A stretch of DNA of 64,000 nt from Amycolatopsis deserti (GTDB lineage Bacteria; Actinomycetota; Actinomycetes; Mycobacteriales; Pseudonocardiaceae), in assembly GCF_014653945.1 (NCBI RefSeq), contig NZ_BNAU01000005.1, positions 1 through 64,000 of the forward strand, written 5' to 3'. The position numbers and the translations under genes were made by a program. Under the pieces are notes generated by a model. The model saw nothing but the letters and a program-made list of their open reading frames with translations. It had not been told where the DNA came from and ran no database searches. Below are positions 28,883-35,548 of the stretch, one piece after another. Position 1 is the stretch's first letter. Each line of letters begins with the position of its first letter.

Positions 28883-30021
28883 CGCGGCACCCTCGGCAGC
28901 TTCAGCCCGGCCATCGCGATCAGCTCACGCTGGATCTCGTTCACGCCACCCCCGAAAGTCAGCACTATGTTCCGCCGCGCCAGCACGTCCAGCCACTCCG
29001 CCAGCGCGGCCGTGCCCGGATCGGACAGATCCCCGTGCCGCGCCACGATCTCCTCCATCAGCCGCGCCACCCGCTGGATGCGGTCCGAGCCGAACACCTT
29101 GGTCGCCGACGCGTCCGCGATGTCCGGTTCCGCCGCGGCGACCTGCCAGTTGAGCAGCTCGTTGATCCGCACCACGGCGAGCGTCTCGCCCAGTGCGCGG
29201 CGCACGTCGGGCTCACCGAGCAGGTCGCGCGCGGCGGCCCAGGCGCGCACCCGGTCGTAGAGCCCGCCGATCCGGCCGGCCGGCCCGAGCATGACCCGCT
29301 CGTGGTTGAGCTGCGTGGTGATCAGCTTCCAGCCCTGGTTCTCCTCGCCGACCCGCATCGACACCGGGACCCGGACGTCGGAGTAGTAGGTGGCGTTGAC
29401 GTGGTGCGCGCCGTCGCAGGTGATGATCGGCGTCCACGAGTAGCCGGGATCGCGGGTGTCGACGATGAGGATCGAGATGCCCTTGTGCTTGGGCGCGTCC
29501 GGGTCGGTGCGCACGGCGAGCCAGATGTAGTCGGCGTCGTGGCCGCCGGTGGTGAAGATCTTCTGCCCGTTGACCACGTAGGACTCACCGTCGCGCACCG
29601 CGGTGGTGCGCAACGACGCCAGGTCCGTGCCCGCGTCCGGTTCGGTGTAGCCGATCGCGAAGTGCACCTCGCCGGCCAGGATCTTCGGCAGGAAGAACGC
29701 CTTCTGCTCCGGCGTGCCGTGCTCCTGCAGGGTCGGCCCGACGGTCTGCAGCGTCACCGACGGCAGCTGCACGTCGGCGCGAGCGGCCTCGTCGGCGAAG
29801 AGGTGCTGCTCGAGGTCGCCGAACCCGCCGCCGCCGTACTCCTCGGGCCAGCCCACGCCGAGCCGCCCGTCGCTGCCCATGCGCCGCACGATGCGGCGGT
29901 AGACCTCGCCGTGCCGCTCCCGCAGCAGCGCCTGCCGCTCCTCGGGGGTGATCAGCCCGGCGAAGTACTCGCGCAGCTCGTCCCGCAGTTTCCGTTGCGG
30001 GGCAGTGAGTTCGATGTGCAT
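28879..30021 (-). CDS. chsE2: ChsE2, acyl-CoA dehydrogenase subunit (FadE29-type)
   Basis: 380 residues. It has GVGWPEEYGGGGFGDLEQHLFADEAA, IGYTEPDAGTDLASLRTTAVRDG (FAD/substrate loop) and the C-terminal TFGGGVNEIQRELIAMAGL. It forms an alpha2-beta2 dehydrogenase with ChsE1 that holds one FAD per heterodimer and introduces the double bond in the three-carbon side chain (3-oxo-4-pregnene-20-carboxyl-CoA). The ATG shares one base with the chsE1 stop (TGATG). Confidence 0.94.
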   Translation of the reverse strand: MHIELTAPQRKLRDELREYFAGLITPEERQALLRERHGEVYRRIVRRMGSDGRLGVGWPEEYGGGGFGDLEQHLFADEAARADVQLPSVTLQTVGPTLQEHGTPEQKAFFLPKILAGEVHFAIGYTEPDAGTDLASLRTTAVRDGESYVVNGQKIFTTGGHDADYIWLAVRTDPDAPKHKGISILIVDTRDPGYSWTPIITCDGAHHVNATYYSDVRVPVSMRVGEENQGWKLITTQLNHERVMLGPAGRIGGLYDRVRAWAAARDLLGEPDVRRALGETLAVVRINELLNWQVAAAEPDIADASATKVFGSDRIQRVARLMEEIVARHGDLSDPGTAALAEWLDVLARRNIVLTFGGGVNEIQRELIAMAGLKLPRVPR

Positions 30022-31043
30022 CAGCCCTCCACCAGGTCGCCGAGCCGGTCCAGCCGCGTGCTCGCGCCGCCGGTGACCGCGGCGAGTTCCTTGACCAGCC
30101 CGTAGTGCCGGTGCAGCGGGTAGGTGATGTCGACGCCGAGGCCGCCGTGCAGGTGGTGGCACAGCGCGAGCGCCTTCGGCGCCTCCTCGGCGAGCCAGTA
30201 CGCGGCCACGGCCAGGTCCTCGTCCGGGTCGAGCCCCTCGGCGAGCCGCCACACCGCGGACAACGCGGCCAGGTGCAGTGTGCGCGAGGTGATGTAGACG
30301 TCGGCGATCTGCTGGGCCACCGCCTGGAACGTCGCGAGTGGACGGCCGAACTGCTCGCGCCGCCGCACGTGCTCGGTGGTCAGCGCGAGCGCCCCGGCCA
30401 CGGCGCCGTCACCGAGCGCGACCGCGCCGGCGAGCGCGAACCGGTGCAGGTCCGCCACCGACCCGTCGCGCAACAGGTCCGCCTCGCCCACGCGCACGCC
30501 GGACAGGCGCAACGACGTGCCGTGCACCTCCGCGCCCGGCGCCCGCGGATCGACGAGGAACACGCCGGTGCCCCACGGCAGCGTGGCCGGCACGAGCACA
30601 CACCGGGCCTCGGCCAGCGACGGCACCAGGGTCTTCGTGCCAGTCAGCGCCCAGCCCCCGTCCGCGGCCACGGCCTCGGTCGAGGGCTGCGTGACGAACG
30701 GCGCGGACGGTTCGTGCAGCGCGGCCGTGACGACCGCCTCGCCGGAGGCGATCTCCGGCAGCCACCGCGCCCGCTGTTCCGGAATGCCCAGCCGGTTCAG
30801 CGGCAGCACCCCGAGTGCGAGGGCTGCGAGCGCCGGCACGTGCGCGCCCGCCCGGCCCACCTCGGTCAGCACCACCGCGACCTCGGCCGGCCCGAGCCCG
30901 TCCCCGCCCAGCTCGGGCGGCAGGGCGAGCGCCAGCAGGCCGGCCTTCGCCAACGCCGGCCACGCGTGCTCGGGATCCCGGGCCAGGACCTCCGCGGTCA
31001 GCGCGGCGATCTCGGCCTGGGTCGCGTCCAGGGTGAAGTCCAC
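30021..31043 (-). CDS. chsE1: ChsE1, acyl-CoA dehydrogenase subunit (FadE28-type)
   Basis: 340 residues, shorter than a full acyl-CoA dehydrogenase and lacking the usual C-terminal catalytic tail, as in FadE28. It keeps RRREQFGRPLATFQAVAQQIADVYI and CHHLHGGLGVDITYPLHRHY. It is the partner of ChsE2. GTG 31043 has a GAGGAG ribosome site. This is the first gene of the operon; the KstR box 23 bp upstream indicates induction by steroid catabolites. In M. tuberculosis cyp125 precedes this gene, but here the region upstream holds a WS/DGAT gene. Confidence 0.92.
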   Translation of the reverse strand: MDFTLDATQAEIAALTAEVLARDPEHAWPALAKAGLLALALPPELGGDGLGPAEVAVVLTEVGRAGAHVPALAALALGVLPLNRLGIPEQRARWLPEIASGEAVVTAALHEPSAPFVTQPSTEAVAADGGWALTGTKTLVPSLAEARCVLVPATLPWGTGVFLVDPRAPGAEVHGTSLRLSGVRVGEADLLRDGSVADLHRFALAGAVALGDGAVAGALALTTEHVRRREQFGRPLATFQAVAQQIADVYITSRTLHLAALSAVWRLAEGLDPDEDLAVAAYWLAEEAPKALALCHHLHGGLGVDITYPLHRHYGLVKELAAVTGGASTRLDRLGDLVEG

Positions 31044-31065
31044 ACCGGCTCCTCGGCTGCAAGAC

Positions 31066-31079
31066 TGAAACCTGTTCTA
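31066..31079 (-). promoter_or_regulatory. KstR box of the chsE1-chsE2-chsH1-chsH2-ltp2 operon
   Basis: TGAAACCTGTTCTA fits the KstR pattern and lies 23 bp upstream of the chsE1 GTG. A -10-like CAGTCT overlaps its promoter-proximal edge. Confidence 0.82.
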
Positions 31080-31100
31080 GTCTTAGCCGAGGAGCGGCGT

Positions 31101-32498
31101 TCAGGCAAGGGTGGAGGCCGCGTCCAGCAGTTCCTTCATCTCGTCGCGCATGGCGTCGGCCAGCGACCACAGATCTGGAACGAGTTCTCGTGCGGCGAGC
31201 AGGCCGATGTCGACCTTGCCCGCGTAGGACAGCACGGTCACGTTCAGCCCCGCGCCGTGGAACACCGGGCCGAGCGGGTAGAACGCGGTGACCCGCGCGC
31301 CGACGAAGTACAGCGGCATCGGCGGGCCGGGCACGTTGGAAACGACCAGGTTGTGCACCACCGGGTGCTTGTCGGCCAGCCGCAGCGCCGCGTAGGCCCG
31401 CACCGCGAGCCCGAACAGGCCGGACGCGGCGAACTGGGCCCAGTCCTGCAGCATGTCGGCGTCGATGGAGTGGTGGTGCTCCTTGGCCTGGCGGTTGCTC
31501 TCGGCGACCGCGTAGACCCGGGCGGCGGCCTCCGGCAGGTGGGTGGGCAGGGTCGCGAAGAACGCGGACACCTTGTTGTTGCTGTCGCCCTCCTGGCTGG
31601 TGCGGTCCAGCGTCGACACCGGGACGGTCGCCACCAGCGGGTCCTTGGGCAGCTCGCCGCGCGCCTGCAGGTACCGGCGCAGCCCGCCCGCGCACAACGC
31701 CAGCACCACGTCGTTCACCTTCACCCCGAAGGCGTTCTTCACGGTCTTGACGTCGTCCAGCTCGACCGTGCTGTAGGCGATGGCGCGCACGCTGGAGATG
31801 GTGGAGTTGAACGAGGTGCGCGGCGCGGTGAACGGCACCGGCATGCCCTGGCGGCGCAGGGCGCGGCCGATCCAGCGGGGCGCCATGCTCGCCAGGCCGG
31901 GCAGCAGTTTCGCCATCTCCACCGGACGGCGCGCCAGCTCCTGCACGCTGGTGCGGAGCAGCTCGAGGTGCGAGGGCGGCGCGGGGTTGCGCTCGGGCTC
32001 GGGCAACGGCGGAAGTTCACCCGGTTCGGTGCCCGCCAGGTAGGCGATCAGGCTCGCGCCGCCGACGCCGTCGACGGTCGCGTGGTGCATCTTGAACATC
32101 ACCGCGATCCCGTCGTCCGGGAGACCCTCGATCACGTACAGCTCCCACAGCGGGCGGCCACGGTTGAGCGGCTGGCCGGCGAAGTGGGCGCACAGCTCGG
32201 CCAGCGTCTCGCGGTCGCCGGGCGCGGGCACAGCGACGCGGTGCAGGTGGTGGTCGATCTCGAACGCATCGTCCTCCACCCACACCGGGTGCAGGAAGTT
32301 CAGCGGGGAATTGTGCAGTTTGCGGCGGAACTCCGGGATCGCGGCGATGCGCTCGGCGAGCGCGCGCTTGAACTCGGGGAAGCGGTATCCGCCCGGTATG
32401 GTCGATCCGTCCAGCGTGAGCAGTCCGCACACGTGCAGCACCTGCGAAGACGTTTCCAGGTACAGGAAACTGGCGTCGAGTCCACTCAGCGGTCGCAC
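31101..32498 (-). CDS. WS/DGAT family wax ester synthase/diacylglycerol acyltransferase
   Basis: 465 residues. The start of the fold, PLSGLDASFLYLET, and the catalytic HHxxxDG at 138-144 (MHHATVDG) are clear, as is NNKVSAFFATLPTHLP and VSNVPGPPMPLYFVGA. It transfers fatty acyl groups from CoA to diacylglycerol or long alcohols for storage lipid. GTG 32498 is placed six bases after TACCCT, giving a leaderless start, and coincides with the usual family N-terminus. An in-frame longer version to 32531 is possible. Storage of acyl-CoA from sterol breakdown is a plausible role. Confidence 0.88.
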   Translation of the reverse strand: MRPLSGLDASFLYLETSSQVLHVCGLLTLDGSTIPGGYRFPEFKRALAERIAAIPEFRRKLHNSPLNFLHPVWVEDDAFEIDHHLHRVAVPAPGDRETLAELCAHFAGQPLNRGRPLWELYVIEGLPDDGIAVMFKMHHATVDGVGGASLIAYLAGTEPGELPPLPEPERNPAPPSHLELLRTSVQELARRPVEMAKLLPGLASMAPRWIGRALRRQGMPVPFTAPRTSFNSTISSVRAIAYSTVELDDVKTVKNAFGVKVNDVVLALCAGGLRRYLQARGELPKDPLVATVPVSTLDRTSQEGDSNNKVSAFFATLPTHLPEAAARVYAVAESNRQAKEHHHSIDADMLQDWAQFAASGLFGLAVRAYAALRLADKHPVVHNLVVSNVPGPPMPLYFVGARVTAFYPLGPVFHGAGLNVTVLSYAGKVDIGLLAARELVPDLWSLADAMRDEMKELLDAASTLA

Positions 32499-32536
32499 CT
32501 GCTCAGGGTAAGCGAGATTGACTACGATCACGGAGT

Positions 32537-33781
32537 ATGCGACCCCGTTTCCTCACCCGCCGGGCGATCCAGCTGGCCCTGACCGCGAACGCGCTCCGCC
32601 CGGTGCCGGGGGTGCGGGCGTCGGTGCCCGCGTTCTTCGCCGGGTGGCTGACCGGGGAGCTTGCGCCGCACCTGCTCGCGCTGACCGCGGCCGACACGGC
32701 GGCGCACCTGGCGCGGCACGGGGCGCGGTCGGTGCCGGATCGTGTCGGGGTGGGCCTGGCCGCGGCGTCGGCCGCCGGGCTGGGGTCGCTGATCGTCACC
32801 TCGCAGCGGGCCCGGGGCGCGGTGGAGGACGCGCTGGCCGAGGCGCTCGGGCCGGAGTACGTGGCGGACCTGTCGCGGCCGCCGGACGCGAAGGACCTGG
32901 CGACGCCGTGGGGACAGCTGGTGCTGCCGTTCCGGATGCGCAACCGGGACGTGCGGCGGGACCGCAACCTGGCGTACGCGCCGGGCGGCAAGCGGTTCCT
33001 GATGGACATCTACCGGCCGCGGGAGCCGGTCGAGGGGCGGCCGGTGCTGCTGCAGATCCACGGTGGCGCGTGGATGATCGACAGCAAGGACCACCAGGGG
33101 ATCCCGCTGATGCTGCACATGGCGCAGCGCGGGTGGGTGTGCGTGGCGGTGAACTACCCGCTCTCGCCGAAGGCGCGCTGGCCGGACCACATCGTCGGGG
33201 TGAAGCGGGCGGTGGCGTGGATCCGGGAGCACGTTCATGAGTACGGGGGTGATCCGTCGTTCCTGGCCGCGACGGGTGGTTCGGCGGGCGGTCACCTGGC
33301 CGCGCTGCTCGCCCTGACCCCGAACGACGCCGGCCTGCAGCCGGGTTTCGCGGAGGCGGACACATCGGTGCAGGCGTGCGCCCCGCACTACGGCGTGTAC
33401 GACTTCGCCGCGACGAGCGGTTCGCCGGCGAGCAAGCAGCGGCTGCACGGGCTGCTGGCGAGGTACGTGGTGGGCAAGGACCCGGTGCGGTTCCTGGACG
33501 ACTACATCGCCGCCTCGCCGCTGGACCGGATCACCGAGAAGGCGCCGCCGTTCTTCGTGATCCACGGCGCGCACGACTCGCTGGTGCCGGTCCGGGAGGC
33601 GCGCGAGTTCGTCCGGCGCCTACGGGAGACCTCGGAGCAGCCGGTGGCGTACGCCGAGCTGCCGGGGGCGCAGCACGCGTTCGACGTGTTCCCGTCGATC
33701 CGGTCGGCGCACGTGGTGCGCGGGGTGGAGCGCTTCCTGGAGTGGACGTACCTGCGCTGGCTGCGCGACCAGCGGGGCTAA
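32537..33781 (+). CDS. Alpha/beta hydrolase esterase, hormone-sensitive-lipase (LipC/LipQ-like) type
   Basis: 414 residues. An N-terminal region with hydrophobic stretches (about 28-50 and 70-90) suggests membrane association. The catalytic part has the oxyanion HGGAW at 175-179, nucleophile Ser249 in GGSAGGH, an Asp in FFVIHGAHDSLVPV and His in GAQHAFDVF. It hydrolyses ester bonds of medium-chain lipids or sterol esters; the true substrate is unknown. It is divergent from the WS/DGAT gene with 38 bp between starts. The adjacency suggests opposed lipid storage and release. Confidence 0.88.
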   Translation: MRPRFLTRRAIQLALTANALRPVPGVRASVPAFFAGWLTGELAPHLLALTAADTAAHLARHGARSVPDRVGVGLAAASAAGLGSLIVTSQRARGAVEDALAEALGPEYVADLSRPPDAKDLATPWGQLVLPFRMRNRDVRRDRNLAYAPGGKRFLMDIYRPREPVEGRPVLLQIHGGAWMIDSKDHQGIPLMLHMAQRGWVCVAVNYPLSPKARWPDHIVGVKRAVAWIREHVHEYGGDPSFLAATGGSAGGHLAALLALTPNDAGLQPGFAEADTSVQACAPHYGVYDFAATSGSPASKQRLHGLLARYVVGKDPVRFLDDYIAASPLDRITEKAPPFFVIHGAHDSLVPVREAREFVRRLRETSEQPVAYAELPGAQHAFDVFPSIRSAHVVRGVERFLEWTYLRWLRDQRG

Positions 33782-33784
33782 GGG

Positions 33785-33960
33785 TTGGTGGACGCGCTCC
33801 CGGGCACCGTGTCGACTGCGCCCGGCGCCGTGTCGCCCCCTCCCGGGCACCGTGTCGGCCCTCCCAGCAGCGTGTTGGCCCCTCCGGGCACCGTGTAGGC
33901 CCTCCCCGGCACCGCGCTGGCCCCTCCCGGGCACCACGTTGACCGCGCCCTGCTGTGCCG
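33785..33960. repeat. Tandem array of about eight 20-22 bp units
   Basis: Units follow the consensus CCCCTCCCGGGCACCGTGTCGG with substitutions and 1-2 bp length changes. Read on the minus strand the core is ACACGGTGCCCGGG, the same as in the array at 35.1-35.5 kb. It fills the space between two convergent genes and has no coding potential that I can support. Confidence 0.75.
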
Positions 33961-33974
33961 TTCCCTCGGAGTAG

Positions 33975-35120
33975 TCACAGCAGGTCCAGCGGTTGCGCCG
34001 CGCCGGGGCCGTCGGGCAGCCAGTCCTGGAACCGGCGCGTGAAGCGGTACCACCGGCCATCCCGCCCGAGGCGGAGTTGCAGCGCGCCGCGCGTGAGGCG
34101 GTTGCGCCAGATCCTCGTCTCGCCAGGCAGGCCCGACTCGTCCAGCTCGGCGATCACCGCGTAGAACGCCCCGGGCGGTGGCTGCCACGTCTCCCGCAGC
34201 GCGGCGAAACCGCCGCGGCCGGCCTCGCGCCAGGCGATCGCCCACCGGGTCAGCTCGCGGGTCGACATGCCGGCCCCGGCGGCCAGAGCGGCGATCGTGC
34301 CGTCGTGCAGGGCGGTGGCCGCGCGGCGGACCAGATCCTCGTCCACCGAGAGGTCCGGCTCGGCTTCGCCGGTGGTCAGCAGCCGCCACGCCCGGGCGGC
34401 GGCGTCGGTGGCGAGGGCGGCCAGCGCCTCTCTTCGGAGCCCGGTCGCCGGGGGCGGCGAGACGTCAGCGGGCCGCCCCGGCGCGGCGGGCGGAGGCGGC
34501 AGCGCCGGTGGGTCGGCGGGCTCCCGCGCGAAGGCGTCCGCGGGCGCGATGCCCTGTTCGGCCGGCTTCGGCAGCTCCGGCCGCGTGGGACGACGACGTC
34601 GGGCTCGCAGATCGCCGAGTAGTTCGGCGCGGTCCTTGCCCCGCAGCAGGAACAGCACGAACGGGTCCCCGTCGACCTCGTCCGCCACCAGGTAGCAGGC
34701 AGCGGCGGAATGCTTGCACGGATCGGCGAAGTCCGGGCACGAGCAGCGCGGTTTCAGATCGCCCGGCCCGGGGAGCAGATCGGCCCCGGCGGCGCGGGCG
34801 GTCTCGGCGACCTCCGGGGGAAGCTCGCCGTCGAGCAGGGCCGCGGTGTAGCCGGCTTGTCGTCCGAGGGTCGCCAGCAGCGTGTCCCACTGCGCGGTCG
34901 TGAAGCGGTGCGTGCGGATGGTCACGCGGTAGGGCACCGGCCGCGAGCCACGTACCTGCGCGCGAATCTCGCCTGCGCTGACCTCGAGCGCGCTGACCAG
35001 GCCCTTGCGCGCGTAGGTGCGCCCACGCGGAAGCCGGTTGGGATCGAGCTTGGCGCGCCCCTCGAGGGCCTGCACCCACGCCCGGCCCCACCACGTGCGC
35101 CCGAATCCCCGGCGGCTCAC
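33975..35120 (-). CDS. SWIM zinc-finger protein
   Basis: 381 residues. The SWIM motif C-x-C-x6-C-x-H is at Cys126, Cys128, Cys135 and His137 (CSCPDFADPCKH). The N-terminus FGRTWWGRAWVQALE and the C-terminal winged-helix-like part follow the bacterial SWIM proteins that accompany SNF2 helicases. It probably guides or modulates the neighbouring helicase on DNA. Residues about 195-240 are a proline-alanine linker. GTG 35120 overlaps the stop of the 21-bp repeat frame by GTGA. Confidence 0.88.
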   Translation of the reverse strand: MSRRGFGRTWWGRAWVQALEGRAKLDPNRLPRGRTYARKGLVSALEVSAGEIRAQVRGSRPVPYRVTIRTHRFTTAQWDTLLATLGRQAGYTAALLDGELPPEVAETARAAGADLLPGPGDLKPRCSCPDFADPCKHSAAACYLVADEVDGDPFVLFLLRGKDRAELLGDLRARRRRPTRPELPKPAEQGIAPADAFAREPADPPALPPPPAAPGRPADVSPPPATGLRREALAALATDAAARAWRLLTTGEAEPDLSVDEDLVRRAATALHDGTIAALAAGAGMSTRELTRWAIAWREAGRGGFAALRETWQPPPGAFYAVIAELDESGLPGETRIWRNRLTRGALQLRLGRDGRWYRFTRRFQDWLPDGPGAAQPLDLL

Positions 35121-35548
35121 CCCGGATCACTCCCGCCCGGCACAGCTGGCACAGCGCCCGGAACGGCCATCACGGCGGGCGAAACGGCCAACACGCCGCC
35201 CGAGGCGGCAAACACAGCGCCCGGGGCGGGCAACACACCGCCCGGAACGGCAAAACATGGTGCCCGGAACGGCAAACACACCACCTGGAACGGCCAACAC
35301 GGTGCCCGTAAAAGGAAACACGGCGCCCGAGCGGCAAACAGGGCGCCCCGAGGGGCAAACGCGGCGCCCGGGGCGGCCACCACGGTGCCCGGGGCGGCCA
35401 CCGCGGCGCCCGGCGCGGCCAACCCGGTGCCCGAAGCGGCCACCACGGTGCCTGGGGCGGCCAACACGGCGCCGGGGCGGGCGGAGCCGCGCGCGAGGCG
35501 GCCGCCTGAGCGGCGCCTCCGCCCGGCCGAGCCCGCGCGCACGTTCAT
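35117..35548 (-). CDS. 143-residue heptad-repeat frame bridging SNF2 and SWIM genes
   Basis: The ATG overlaps the SNF2 stop (ATGA, 35545-35548) and the TGA overlaps the SWIM start (GTGA, 35117-35120). After a basic start (MNVRAGSAGRRRRSGGRLAR) the text is about 14 copies of a seven-residue unit around V-x-A-A-P-G-x, made by the 21-bp DNA repeat. No family is recognisable. It may be a translated spacer that keeps ribosomes coupled between the two genes, or just a by-product of the repeat; expression evidence is needed to tell. Confidence 0.35.
   Translation of the reverse strand: MNVRAGSAGRRRRSGGRLARGSARPGAVLAAPGTVVAASGTGLAAPGAAVAAPGTVVAAPGAAFAPRGALFAARAPCFLLRAPCWPFQVVCLPFRAPCFAVPGGVLPAPGAVFAASGGVLAVSPAVMAVPGAVPAVPGGSDPG
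35127..35520. repeat. Tandem array of 21-bp units
   Basis: About 18 degenerate copies of CGGCCAACACGGTGCCCGGGG. Most are exactly 21 bp, so a single reading frame stays open throughout on the minus strand. Substitutions cluster in the GGCC and CCCGGGG parts, while A-AC-A-C is best kept. The array separates two genes that usually sit end to end. Confidence 0.8.

Noticed and set aside
35127..35520. CRISPR or iteron origin
   Set aside because: 21-bp units without unique spacers; no replication initiator or cas gene nearby.
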